From: Desulfovibrio aminophilus DSM 12254
GTDB lineage: Bacteria > Desulfobacterota > Desulfovibrionia > Desulfovibrionales > Desulfovibrionaceae
DNA: 64,000 bases
NCBI RefSeq assembly: GCF_000422565.1
Contig: NZ_AUMA01000009.1
Location: 62,001 to 126,000 of the forward strand
Reading direction: 5' to 3'
The notes under the pieces are model-generated. The model saw only the letters and a program-made list of their open reading frames with translations, made no database searches and was not told the DNA's origin. This document shows positions 41,840 through 50,890 of this stretch, in pieces; positions within the stretch are counted from its first letter, which is position 1; every line of letters begins with the position of its first letter. The position numbers and the translations under genes were made by a program.

Positions 41840-41914
41840 CGTTCTCCCCCCTCGACAGAATGGAAAAAATTGGAAAATCGCGATGTTCCTTCCTTTTCGT
41901 CCTTTTTGCGAACA

Positions 41915-41943
41915 GCTATAGGGTGTTTCCAGGGATTGGTAAA
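41915..41943 (-). promoter_or_regulatory. sigma-70-like promoter of the cytochrome-chemoreceptor unit
   Basis: On the minus strand TTTACC (41943-41938), 17 bases, TATAGC (41920-41915), about 75 bases before the cytochrome start. Confidence 0.6.
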
Positions 41944-41974
41944 GACTTCCGGCCGACGGAGGGAGGAAAAAATC

Positions 41975-42010
41975 AAAAAACGCCGCCGCGACGGGATCGT
42001 CGCGGCGGCG
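41975..42010 (-). terminator. intrinsic terminator of the purL operon
   Basis: On the minus strand CGCCGCCGCGACG, loop ATCC, CGTCGCGGCGGCG (13 bp perfect), then six T residues. Confidence 0.95.
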
Positions 42011-42033
42011 TTCATTCGAAAACCGTCGAATCT

Positions 42034-45018
42034 CTACCAGTCGAGAGTGGATTTGAAGGCCGCGGCCAGTTCTTCCACCGGCGCGCGCAGCACGGTTGCC
42101 GCCCCCCGCTTCAGGGACAGCTCCGGTCCCGCGCCCACCCGGCCCAGCAGGCCCAGATCCTGGCCCGCGAACAGGGCCTCGAAGGCCTTCGCCGACTCGG
42201 GCCGCACCGTGACCACCAGACGGCTCTGGGACTCCGAATAGAGCAGCGCCGTGTCCAAAAGCCCGGCGTCGGCGGGCGCGGGCGAGAGGTCCAACTCCGC
42301 GCCGAGCCTGCCGCCCAGGGCCATTTCGGCCAGGGCCACGGCCAGGCCGCCGTCGGAACAGTCGTGCGCCGCGGTGACGAGGCCCGCCTGGGTGGCGGCG
42401 AAGAAGGATTCGTAGCGCTTCCGGGCCGTGCGCAGATCCACCTGGGGCGCGTCCGGGCAGGCCGCGCCCAATTCGGAAGCCAGCTCCGAACCACCCAGTT
42501 CGTCGCGGGTGCGGCCCAGGACGTAGACCAAATCGCCCTCGCGCTTGAAGTCCGAGGTGACGCAGCGGTTCACGTCCGGCACGATGGCCAGGACCGAGAA
42601 GAGCACCGTGGGCGGAATGGAGATCTTGACCCCGCCGCCCTTGTAGTCGTTCTTCATCGAGTCCTTGCCCGAGACGCACGGAACGCCGTAGCCCCGGCAG
42701 AAGTGGGCCAGGGCCTGGTTGGCGCGCACGAGCTGGGCCAGCTTGCGGCGGCCGTCGGGCGTGGACTCGGATTGCACCGGGTCGCACCAGCAGAAGTTGT
42801 CCACCCCGGCCATGCGCTTCGGGTCGCCGCCCACGGCCACGGCGTTGCGCACGGCCTCGTCGATGGCGCAGGCCATCATCCAGTAAGTGTCCAGGTCGGA
42901 ATACTTGGGGCAGATGCCGTGGGATATGGCCAGGCCGCGCTCCGAGGCGTGCTGGGGCCGGATCACGGCCGCGTCGGCCGGGCCGTCGCGGAGCACGCCC
43001 ACCAGGGGCTTGACCACGCCCCGGCCCTGGACCTCGTGGTCGTACTGCCGGATGACGTATTCCTTGCTGCAGATATTCAGGCGGCCGAGCATGCGCTTGA
43101 GCAGACCGGCCTGGTCCGCCGCCTCGGGCAGGGCCGCGGGCCTGCGTTCCAGAGCCTCCCAGACCGCCTCCAAGCGCATCTGGGGCACGCCCTCGTGCAG
43201 GAACTCCATATCCAGACAGGCCACGGGCTTGTCGCCGTAGCGCACGAGGAACAGGCCCGAGTCGTTGAACGTTCCGAGCACCGTGGACTCCACGTCCATC
43301 TCCCGGGACAGGGTCAGGAAGCGATCCAGGTTCTCCGGCGGCACGGCCACGGTCATCCGCTCCTGGGCCTCGGAGACGAGGATTTCCCAGGGTTTGAGCC
43401 CGTCGTACTTGAGCGGGGCCTTCCTCAGGTCCAGGTCGCAGCCGCCCGGATCCTGGGCCATCTCGCCCACGGAGGAGGACAGGCCGCCCGCTCCGTTGTC
43501 GGTGATGGCGTTGTACAGCCCCAGGTCGCGGGCACGCATGAGGAAGTCGTACATCTTGCGCTGGGTGATGGGGTCGCCGATCTGCACGGCCGTGGCCGGG
43601 GAGCCCTCATGCAGTTCCTCGGAGGAGAAGGTGGCCCCGTGGATGCCGTCCTTGCCGATGCGGCCGCCGCACATGACGATGGCGTCGCCGGGCAGGGCGG
43701 CCTTCTCGTGGCCCGGACGGCCCGCCACGGTCGTCGGGATGGCGCCGATGGTGCCGCAGAAGACCAGGGGTTTGCCCAGGTAGCGTTCGTCGAAGACGAT
43801 GGAGCCGTTGACCGTGGGGATGCCGGACTTGTTGCCGCCGTGCTCCACGCCCTCGCGCACCCCTTCCAGGACGCGGCGCGGATGGAGCAGACGGGGCGGC
43901 AGCTCACCCTTCCAGAACGGCGAGGCGAAGCAGAACACGTCCGTGTTGCAGAGCAGGTTCGCGCCCATGCCCGTGCCCATGGGGTCGCGGTTCACGCCCA
44001 CGATGCCGGTGAGCGCCCCGCCGTAGGGGTCCAGGGCCGAGGGGCTGTTGTGCGTCTCGACCTTGATGCAGACCGAAACCTCGTCGGAGAACTTGATCAC
44101 GCCCGCGTTGTCCTTGAACACCGAGAGACAGAGGTCGTCCGCGCCCTGGGCCCGGCGGATGTCCGCCGTGCTGCCCTGGATGAAGGTCTTGAACAGGCTG
44201 TCCACGGTTTCGCGGCGGCCGGTTTCGCGGTTGTCGTAGTCGATGCGCGCGGTGAAGATCTTGTGCTTGCAGTGCTCGCTCCAGGTCTGGGCCAGAACCT
44301 CCACCTCGGCGTCCGTGGGCTCGGCGGGCAGCCCCCGGGCGACACGGGCCGCGCGCACCTGGGGATCGGCGTACCAGGCCCGGATGGCGTGCAGTTCCTC
44401 CAGGGACAGGGCCAGGGTGTTGGCCCGGCTGAAGGCCATGAGGTCCGCGTCGCTCATGGTCGAGAGCGGCACCTCGGCCACGCCCTCGTCGGCCCTGCCC
44501 GTGACCCTGGCGGCCCGGGCCTCGAAACCCGGTTTCTTCCGCCACTGGGCGGCGGAACGGCACTCGTGGCGCTGGATCAGGTCGTTGGCCAGCAGGTCGC
44601 GGCCGATGCGGGCGGCGTCGGCTTCGGAGAGCGCGCCGGAAATGAGGTACTGCACCGAGGTGTAGACCTTGAGATCCCAGGCCTCCTCGGGCGGCAGGCC
44701 GAGGGCCAGGACCAGGGTCTCGCGGGCCGTGCGGCCCTCGTTGTCCGTGACCCCGGGACGGAAGCCCACCTCGATGATCCAGTCGAAGCCCTCGGCCAGG
44801 GGCGTGTCGGAGAGCACGTGCAGCACGGGATCGTGCAGGGCCTGGCTGGCCGGAATCCGGTCCAGGCGCTCGGCGGGAAGTCCTTCCACGGTATAGACGC
44901 GGACCAGGCGCACCCGCTCCACGGCGATGCCCAGCTCGTTTCTGATCTTGCGGGCGACCCGTTCGCCCACCACGTCCCGCACGTGGGACAGGAGCCCCAC
45001 CTCGAAGCGGCGCAGCAT
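42034..45018 (-). CDS. purL: phosphoribosylformylglycinamidine synthase, PurS-PurL fusion
   Basis: About 994 residues, between the small PurL (about 740) and large PurL (about 1290). The N-terminal about 170 residues look like a PurS-type domain, followed by the linker and synthetase with TWSEHCKHKIF (about 260), VETHNSPSALDPYGGA and the second half with DNGAGGLSSSVGEMA and HDCSDGGLAVALAEMALGG. No class I glutaminase domain is present, so PurQ must be separate. It makes FGAM in purine synthesis. ATG 45018 has AAAGGAG eight bases upstream; ATG 45024 is too close. It is the last gene of the mqnB operon. Confidence 0.92.
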   Translation of the reverse strand: MLRRFEVGLLSHVRDVVGERVARKIRNELGIAVERVRLVRVYTVEGLPAERLDRIPASQALHDPVLHVLSDTPLAEGFDWIIEVGFRPGVTDNEGRTARETLVLALGLPPEEAWDLKVYTSVQYLISGALSEADAARIGRDLLANDLIQRHECRSAAQWRKKPGFEARAARVTGRADEGVAEVPLSTMSDADLMAFSRANTLALSLEELHAIRAWYADPQVRAARVARGLPAEPTDAEVEVLAQTWSEHCKHKIFTARIDYDNRETGRRETVDSLFKTFIQGSTADIRRAQGADDLCLSVFKDNAGVIKFSDEVSVCIKVETHNSPSALDPYGGALTGIVGVNRDPMGTGMGANLLCNTDVFCFASPFWKGELPPRLLHPRRVLEGVREGVEHGGNKSGIPTVNGSIVFDERYLGKPLVFCGTIGAIPTTVAGRPGHEKAALPGDAIVMCGGRIGKDGIHGATFSSEELHEGSPATAVQIGDPITQRKMYDFLMRARDLGLYNAITDNGAGGLSSSVGEMAQDPGGCDLDLRKAPLKYDGLKPWEILVSEAQERMTVAVPPENLDRFLTLSREMDVESTVLGTFNDSGLFLVRYGDKPVACLDMEFLHEGVPQMRLEAVWEALERRPAALPEAADQAGLLKRMLGRLNICSKEYVIRQYDHEVQGRGVVKPLVGVLRDGPADAAVIRPQHASERGLAISHGICPKYSDLDTYWMMACAIDEAVRNAVAVGGDPKRMAGVDNFCWCDPVQSESTPDGRRKLAQLVRANQALAHFCRGYGVPCVSGKDSMKNDYKGGGVKISIPPTVLFSVLAIVPDVNRCVTSDFKREGDLVYVLGRTRDELGGSELASELGAACPDAPQVDLRTARKRYESFFAATQAGLVTAAHDCSDGGLAVALAEMALGGRLGAELDLSPAPADAGLLDTALLYSESQSRLVVTVRPESAKAFEALFAGQDLGLLGRVGAGPELSLKRGAATVLRAPVEELAAAFKSTLDW

Positions 45019-45055
45019 GTGCATGTCTCCTTTTCCGGCCGAGGGAGTCGGCCGC

Positions 45056-47551
45056 CTATTTGGCCCAGACCACGATGTCGCCGCCGGCGCCCTTGGCCGA
45101 GTAGGCGGCGCGGTCGGCGCGATTGAGCAGACTGGCGGGGGTGTCCTGGGGGCCCAGGCCGGTGAGCCCGGCGCTGATGGTCACCTTGCCCGCGAACTGG
45201 GCGCTCACGGCCTGGCGCAGGCGTTCGCCCACGAATTCCAGTTCGCGGTCCCCCACCTCGGTGACCACGACGGCGAACTCGTCGCCGCCGTAGCGGCAGG
45301 GAAAGTCCATGCCCTGCCGGACCTCGCGGGTCAAGATCTCGCCGATCAGGCGCAGGATGGCGTCGCCCGCCTGGTGGCCCTTGGTGTCGTTGATGGCCTT
45401 GAATCCGTCCAGGTCGAAGAAGACCAGGCCCATGGGCCGTCCGGTCCGTTGGGCCCGACGCACCTCGCGCTCCAGGATGACGTGGAACTGGGCGTGGTTG
45501 AAGAGTCCGGTGAGTCCGTCATAGAGGGCCCGCAGCTTGAGTTCCTTCTCCAGGCGGCGCACCGCGGACAGATCCCGGGCGACCACCAGGGCGGCCCGCT
45601 CCCGGCCGCGCGACTTCTCCAGCCGGGAGAAGATCAGCTCGTAGGTTCCGCCTCCCTCCCCCCGAGTCAGCGTGGCTTCCACCACCGGCGGATCGGGCTG
45701 TTCCAGGAACTCCGGCCCCCAGGCTCCGGTGAAGGTGGCCTCCGGGGTGAACAACTCGAACAGGCTTTCCCCCCGGCCCTCCTCACCCTCCAGGGAAGAA
45801 AAGCCGATGATCCCCCCCTCGTCCACGGTGAAGACCTTGTCCTGCATGGAGCCGATGAGCCGTTCCAGGAAGTCGCGGCGGCGCAGGGCCTGTACCTCCA
45901 GGTGCGAGAGGTCGCGCAGCCCCTCCACCAGGAAGAGGATGCGCCCCGGCCCGGCGGCCGCCTCGCGCTGGGCCGTGAGCGAGGCGCAGGCGTCCCGGCC
46001 CTTGCCCGACGCGTTGCGGTCCGAAAAGCAGACGATGCGGTTGAACGAGGGCCGCGCCGTGTCCTCCAGGAACTCCTGCCACTCCCGGCCCATGAACAAA
46101 CCGAGGCGGTCTTCGAGGACGCGCTCCAGCTTGCGGCCGCGCGCCTGGGAGGCGTCCAGGCCCGCCAGTTCGCGGAAACGGCGGTTGGTTTCCACGATCT
46201 CGCCGCGTTCGCCGAGCCGGGCCACGGCCAGGGGCATGGAGTCGAAGGCCGAGGCCCGTTCCTCGATGACCGCCTGTCGCGCGCAGTAGTTCTCATAGGC
46301 CTGGCCCACGAAACGCAGATAGAGATCCAGCGCGCCCGCGTCGCCCAGCCGAACGTCCTGGGCGCGGTGGCGGAACTCGCCCCACTTGCGGTCGCTGGAG
46401 CGCAGGGACACGCCCTTGAGCCGCAGGGACCAGGGCAATTCAGCCGAGGGCAGGGGCCCGGCCACCGCGGCGAGTCCGTCCTCGACGGTGCTGCGGAAGA
46501 GCAGGTAGCCGCCGCCGTGGGGCGACTTCAGGGCCAGGTCGAAAGTCCGCAGATCGAAGGACAGGGCCAGTTGCCGGGCCACCAGCCGGGCCACGGCGTC
46601 CACCCCGCCCTCGGCCGCCAGAAGGTCCATGCTCATGAAGTAGGCTTCCTGCATGGCCTTGATGGAGTGCCGGAAGAAGCCCTCGTCGGCCCGGCCGCCC
46701 AAGCCGAGACCCTGGAGCAGCGCCTCGAAGCGCACCAGACAGCCCTGGCGCAGTTCCTCCATCTCGGCCTCGCGCAGGTTCAACACCGCGCGCAGACGAT
46801 GGCTGAAGCGCACGGCCGGGAAGGGCCCGCGTCCGGTGGACAGCTCCACTTCGGCCCACTGGGTGGCCAGGATCACGGCCCGCTGCAGGGGCTCGCGATC
46901 CTCCATATCCTCCAGGCAGTGGTGCCCGCTGAGGCCCTCGCCGATCTCGGGCGGCAGGCCCCACTTGGCCAGGAGCAGCCGGGACAGGCCCGGATGGTCC
47001 ATGCCCCAGGCTTCCCTCTCCGCCGCCAACTGGCCGGGGAGCAGCACGGTGAGCGTCGGTCCCGAGTCGCGCCGGGTCAGCAACTCCGGGGAGGCCGAAC
47101 GCAGAAACAACAGGGAGACGTCCTTGATCAAGGCGCAGATGTAGGCCAGGTCGGCCTGCTTCGGGCAGATCCGCCGGGCCAGGGCCTCGGCGGCCACGGC
47201 CGACCAGAGCGCCAGGCGCCAGTCCTCGGAGGCGTCGTAGCCGGATTCGCGCAGGGCCTGCTCCTGCTCCTTGCGCAGGGAGACGAGCAGCGCGGTCTTG
47301 AGCAGCTCACGCGCGCCCAGAACGACGGCCGCGCGCTGGATGTCCGAGACCTTCTTGCCCAAGCCGAAGAAAGGTGAATTGACCAGGGCCAGGATGGTGG
47401 TGGCCAGGGCGGGATCGGCGCGGATGATCCCCGCCAGCACCTGAAAGTCGGGTTCGGAACGGGCGGCCTCGATCATCAGGCGCAGAACCACGGGAGAAGG
47501 GCTGAAACGGCGCAGCGTCTGGGGGGATTCGACGACCTGGTCCAGGGTCAT
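45056..47551 (-). CDS. HDOD-PAS-GGDEF protein, probable diguanylate cyclase
   Basis: A cytoplasmic 831-residue protein. Residues about 5-210 form an HDOD domain (PSPVVLRLM, NSPFFGL), the middle has GAF/PAS-like segments including a PAS at about 420-470, and the C-terminus (about 670-831) is a GGDEF domain with CRYGGDEFAVV. The inhibitory I-site is absent: the residues five before GGDEF read Q-G-M-D instead of R-x-x-D, so product feedback may be lost. It should make c-di-GMP. It lies 19 bases after the prenyl synthase and 37 before purL. ATG 47551 is preferred. Confidence 0.87.
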   Translation of the reverse strand: MTLDQVVESPQTLRRFSPSPVVLRLMIEAARSEPDFQVLAGIIRADPALATTILALVNSPFFGLGKKVSDIQRAAVVLGARELLKTALLVSLRKEQEQALRESGYDASEDWRLALWSAVAAEALARRICPKQADLAYICALIKDVSLLFLRSASPELLTRRDSGPTLTVLLPGQLAAEREAWGMDHPGLSRLLLAKWGLPPEIGEGLSGHHCLEDMEDREPLQRAVILATQWAEVELSTGRGPFPAVRFSHRLRAVLNLREAEMEELRQGCLVRFEALLQGLGLGGRADEGFFRHSIKAMQEAYFMSMDLLAAEGGVDAVARLVARQLALSFDLRTFDLALKSPHGGGYLLFRSTVEDGLAAVAGPLPSAELPWSLRLKGVSLRSSDRKWGEFRHRAQDVRLGDAGALDLYLRFVGQAYENYCARQAVIEERASAFDSMPLAVARLGERGEIVETNRRFRELAGLDASQARGRKLERVLEDRLGLFMGREWQEFLEDTARPSFNRIVCFSDRNASGKGRDACASLTAQREAAAGPGRILFLVEGLRDLSHLEVQALRRRDFLERLIGSMQDKVFTVDEGGIIGFSSLEGEEGRGESLFELFTPEATFTGAWGPEFLEQPDPPVVEATLTRGEGGGTYELIFSRLEKSRGRERAALVVARDLSAVRRLEKELKLRALYDGLTGLFNHAQFHVILEREVRRAQRTGRPMGLVFFDLDGFKAINDTKGHQAGDAILRLIGEILTREVRQGMDFPCRYGGDEFAVVVTEVGDRELEFVGERLRQAVSAQFAGKVTISAGLTGLGPQDTPASLLNRADRAAYSAKGAGGDIVVWAK

Positions 47552-47570
47552 GGGCGTCCCCTTCCCGGCC

Positions 47571-48533
47571 TCACTTGCGGCGGGCCAGGACGAAATCGGC
47601 GGCCTGGACCAGGATCTCACGCTCACGGCTGCCCGGCAGGGCGGCCAGGGCGCGTTTGGCCTCGCCCACGTAGCGGGCGGCCTCGGCGCGGGTCCGGTCG
47701 GCGTAGCCCTTGTCGCGCACGCGGGCGACGATCTCCCGGCGCGCGGCCTCGTCCAGCGACTTCTCCCGGATGCGGGCCAGAACCTCGGAGCCGTCGGGCT
47801 CCTCCTCCAGGAAGAGGAGCAGCGGCCAAGTGAGCTTGCCCTCGCGCAGATCGCCGCCTTCGGGCTTGCCCGTCACCGACTCCGGAGAAATGTAGTCCAA
47901 GGCGTCGTCCACCAGCTGGAAGGCCACGCCCACGTTCAGGCCGTAGGTTCCGGCGGCGTCCTCCAGCTCCCGTTCGGGGCTGGCCAGGGCCGCGCCGCAA
48001 CGGCAGGCCGTCTCGATGAGCCGGGCGGTCTTGCCGATGATGATCTCCAGGTAGACCCCCCGGTCGGCGCGGGCCTCGGCCACGTGCGCGATCTCGCGGA
48101 TCTCGCCCGCCGCCGTGGCCATGATGCCTTCGGCCAGGAGGTAGTTGATGCGCGGGATGTCGTAGCCCGCGCCCAGGCGGTTGGCCAGGGCCAGGAGCGC
48201 GTCGCCCGCCAGGATGGTCTCGGTCGCGCCGAAGGTCAGATGGGCGGCCGTCTTGCGGCGGCGCGTCTCGGCTCCGTCGAGGATGTCGTCGTGAATGAGC
48301 GTGGCCGAGTGGAGCATCTCCAGGGCGCAGGCCAGGGGGGCCACATCGTCCCCGGGGTAACCCAGGGCCCGGGCCGAGAGAATGGTCAAGACCGGCCGGA
48401 TGCGCTTGCCCCCGCCCAGAAGGACGTAACGGGCCACGTCGCGCACCAAGCCGTCCAGCTTTCCGGTCTCGACCTCCAGGAAGGCGTTGATGACCGGAAG
48501 CTCCTGTTCGAAATAGGCCAGCAGGTCGTTCAT
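47571..48533 (-). CDS. ispB: trans-polyprenyl diphosphate synthase
   Basis: A 320-residue all-helical prenyltransferase. Marks are GGGKRIRP (about 41-48), the first Asp-rich motif HDDILD (about 81-86) and the second QLVDDALDY (about 215-223). It would make the side chain of menaquinone. The residues before the first Asp motif are Leu and Ile, not bulky aromatics, in line with a long product. It is flanked by mqnB, so quinone tail and head synthesis are joined in one transcript. Confidence 0.9.
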   Translation of the reverse strand: MNDLLAYFEQELPVINAFLEVETGKLDGLVRDVARYVLLGGGKRIRPVLTILSARALGYPGDDVAPLACALEMLHSATLIHDDILDGAETRRRKTAAHLTFGATETILAGDALLALANRLGAGYDIPRINYLLAEGIMATAAGEIREIAHVAEARADRGVYLEIIIGKTARLIETACRCGAALASPERELEDAAGTYGLNVGVAFQLVDDALDYISPESVTGKPEGGDLREGKLTWPLLLFLEEEPDGSEVLARIREKSLDEAARREIVARVRDKGYADRTRAEAARYVGEAKRALAALPGSREREILVQAADFVLARRK

Positions 48534-48589
48534 GGGCTCGGAGTACTTTCCCTGATTTTCCGCCGTCGCGCAAGCACTTTCGCGGTTCC

Positions 48590-49291
48590 TCAGCGGTTCA
48601 TGAACAGCGCGGCGCAGGCCGCTCCCAGCCGCGACAGGGCCAAGTCCAGATCCCAGTCGACGGGCGGGCGCGACCCCACCCGGTTGGACACCGCGCGCAC
48701 CTCGACGAAGGGAACGCCGACCCGGGCGCAGCCGTAGGCCAGGGCGAAGCCCTCCATGTTCTCCACGTCGGCCCGGAAGGACCGTTCCAGTTCGACCGCG
48801 CGCTCGGGCGTTCCGGTGACGCCGCTGACCGTCAGCGAGACGGCCTCGGGCCAGAGCCCGGAAAGGCCCAGGTCCAGGCGCGCGGCGGCCTGGCGGGGAT
48901 GCAGGTCCAGGCGGTCCCAGACCGTGGTCCCGTCGGCCTCGCCCAGGGCGAAGCCCAAGGCCCGGGGGTCGACGCCGTGCGGGCCCAGCAGCCCGTATTC
49001 CGGCCAGATCTCCTGGCGCACCACGCAGACCGTCCCCAGAGGCAACGCGCGGAGGTCGAAGGCTCCGGCGACGCCCAGGTTGGCCACACCCTCGATGCCC
49101 GGCAGGGACAGTATCCGGCCCAGGGCCAGGGCCGCGTTGACCACTCCCAGGCCCGTGACGCAGGGCACGATCTCCCTGCCCGCCAAGACGAAAAGCTTCT
49201 CGCGCCCGGACTCGACCTCGGGCGGCTCACGAAGAAAGCCCAGGGCCCCGCGCATCTCCTTGGCCGTGGCCGCGACGAGGGCGATGGGCAT
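48590..49291 (-). CDS. mqnB: futalosine hydrolase
   Basis: A 233-residue nucleoside phosphorylase-fold hydrolase that splits futalosine to dehypoxanthine futalosine in the alternative menaquinone pathway. The GVVNAALALG, NLGVAGAFD and VENMEGFALAYGCA segments match the MTAN-like family; the last contains the ribose-binding Met-Glu. Context (prenyl synthase next, ubiE-type methyltransferase nearby) favours MqnB over other nucleosidases. It follows the sugar dehydrogenase by 15 bases. Confidence 0.85.
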   Translation of the reverse strand: MPIALVAATAKEMRGALGFLREPPEVESGREKLFVLAGREIVPCVTGLGVVNAALALGRILSLPGIEGVANLGVAGAFDLRALPLGTVCVVRQEIWPEYGLLGPHGVDPRALGFALGEADGTTVWDRLDLHPRQAAARLDLGLSGLWPEAVSLTVSGVTGTPERAVELERSFRADVENMEGFALAYGCARVGVPFVEVRAVSNRVGSRPPVDWDLDLALSRLGAACAALFMNR

Positions 49292-49306
49292 GGCGGCTCC
49301 TCCGGC

Positions 49307-50620
49307 CTACAAACGCCAGAGGTCGACGCCCAGGCGGGCCAGCTCGGCGCGGTCGAAAAAGCCCTTCACGTCCAGGATCAGGGCCTCCCCGGGGCGGGCG
49401 AACCAGGTCTTCAGCTCGGCCGGGGCGATCTTCCGGTACTGGTCGTGGGCCACGGCCAGGACCAGGGCGTCCAGGCCGCGCAGCTCGTCCAGGTCAGCAA
49501 GGCGCAGGCCGTATTCCTCGTGAGCCTCGGCCGGATCGGCCATGGCGTCGTGGACCAGAACCTCCAGGCCGTATTCCTCCAGCTCGCGCACCAGATCCAC
49601 GACCTTGGTGTTGCGCAGGTCCGGCACGTTCTCCTTGAAGGTCAGGCCGAGCACGCCCACGCGCGCGCCCTTGACCGCCGCGCCCTTCTGAATGAGCCGC
49701 TTGATGGCCGCCTCGGCCACATACTTGGCCACGGAGTCGTTGATGGTCCGACCGGCCAGGATGACCTGGGGGTGGAAGCCCAGGGACTCGGCCTTGAAGG
49801 TCAGGTAGTAGGGGTCCACACCGATGCAGTGGCCGCCCACCAGCCCGGGCCGGAAATGCAGGAAGTTCCACTTGGTCCCGGCGGCCTCCAGCACGTCCAG
49901 GGTATCGATGCCCATGCGGCCGAAGATCATGGACAGCTCGTTCATGAGCGCGATGTTCAAATCACGCTGGGTATTCTCGATGACCTTGGCGGCCTCGGCG
50001 GTCTTGATGTTCGGCGCGCGGAACACGCCCGCCGCGACCACCGCGCCGTAAACCCCGGCCAGCAGCTCGGTGCATTCCGGCGTCTGCCCGGCCACCACCT
50101 TGACGATGGTGGCGAGCGTGTGCTTCTTGTCGCCTGGGTTGATGCGCTCCGGCGAGTAGCCGACCTGGAAGTCGCGGCCGCAGGCCAGCCCGGACTCGCG
50201 CTCCAGGATCGGCACGCAGAGTTCCTCGGTGAGGCCGGGCCAGACCGTGGACTCATAGACCACCACGCTGCCGGGGGCGAGGTGGCGGCCCACCGTGGCG
50301 CTGGCCCCGGTCACGGGGCGCACGTCGGGATTGCGGTGCTCGTCGATGGGCGTGGGCACGGCCACGATGATCACCCCGGCCCGGGACAGGCAGGCCGGGT
50401 CGGAGGAGAACTCGGCGGTGGTGGCGGCCAGATCGGCCGGGTCCACCTCGCCGGTGCGGTCGCTGCCGTCCTTCAGCTCCTCCACCCGCCGCGCGGAGAT
50501 GTCGAACCCCAGAACATCGAAATGCCGGGCCAGGGCCACCGCCAGGGGCAGGCCCACATAGCCCAGGCCGACCACCGCCACCCGGGATTCGCGGTCGCGG
50601 ATCGCCTCGAAAGTCACCAT
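49307..50620 (-). CDS. nucleotide-sugar dehydrogenase (UDP-HexNAc 6-dehydrogenase type)
   Basis: A 437-residue enzyme oxidising C6 of a UDP-sugar in two NAD steps. The NAD motif is VAVVGLGYVGLPLA (about 14-27), the catalytic cysteine lies in GGHCIGVDPYYL (about 259-270) and the C-terminal domain has LGLTFKENVPDLRNTK. The TviB/WbpO-type branch, which acts on UDP-GlcNAc or UDP-GalNAc, fits best. ATG 50620 has GAGGG upstream. It heads the minus-strand operon ending in purL, with no other glycan gene beside it. Confidence 0.88.
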   Translation of the reverse strand: MVTFEAIRDRESRVAVVGLGYVGLPLAVALARHFDVLGFDISARRVEELKDGSDRTGEVDPADLAATTAEFSSDPACLSRAGVIIVAVPTPIDEHRNPDVRPVTGASATVGRHLAPGSVVVYESTVWPGLTEELCVPILERESGLACGRDFQVGYSPERINPGDKKHTLATIVKVVAGQTPECTELLAGVYGAVVAAGVFRAPNIKTAEAAKVIENTQRDLNIALMNELSMIFGRMGIDTLDVLEAAGTKWNFLHFRPGLVGGHCIGVDPYYLTFKAESLGFHPQVILAGRTINDSVAKYVAEAAIKRLIQKGAAVKGARVGVLGLTFKENVPDLRNTKVVDLVRELEEYGLEVLVHDAMADPAEAHEEYGLRLADLDELRGLDALVLAVAHDQYRKIAPAELKTWFARPGEALILDVKGFFDRAELARLGVDLWRL

Positions 50621-50655
50621 CTGCTCGTTCCCTCGGCCGCGATGCGCGGCGTCTG

Positions 50656-50684
50656 TGGACAACCCGGCTCCGCCGGGCTACCAT
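50656..50684 (+). promoter_or_regulatory. promoter placed for a leaderless DUF2065 transcript
   Basis: TGGACA (50656-50661), 17 bases, TACCAT (50679-50684), only five bases before ATG 50690; no Shine-Dalgarno sequence is present. Confidence 0.5.
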
Positions 50685-50689
50685 GATTC

Positions 50690-50890
50690 ATGGACTTCGA
50701 CTGGACGCTCTTCTTCCTGGCCCTGGGACTGGCCTTCGTCATCGAGGGCCTGCCCTACTTCCTCTTCGCCGAACGCATGCCGCGGGTTCTGCTGACCCTG
50801 GCGGGGCAGCCGCCGCGCCATCTGCGCATCATGGGCCTCACGGCCATCATCCTGGGTGTGCTCCTGGTCTCCTTCGGCCGTTCGTTCTAG
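50690..50890 (+). CDS. DUF2065 family small membrane protein
   Basis: A 66-residue protein with two hydrophobic segments (about 6-25 and 45-62) joined by a basic loop with RMPRVLLTLAGQPPRHLRIMG, the arrangement of DUF2065 proteins, often found with membrane protease genes. No function is known. Its stop overlaps the ubiE stop by four bases on the opposite strand (50887-50890). Confidence 0.82.
   Translation: MDFDWTLFFLALGLAFVIEGLPYFLFAERMPRVLLTLAGQPPRHLRIMGLTAIILGVLLVSFGRSF

Noticed and set aside
41357-42787. A cytochrome frame extended upstream to about 476 residues
   Set aside because: The extra part crosses the purL terminator and runs in a different frame from purL on the same strand; ATG 41839 has a signal peptide and ribosome site.
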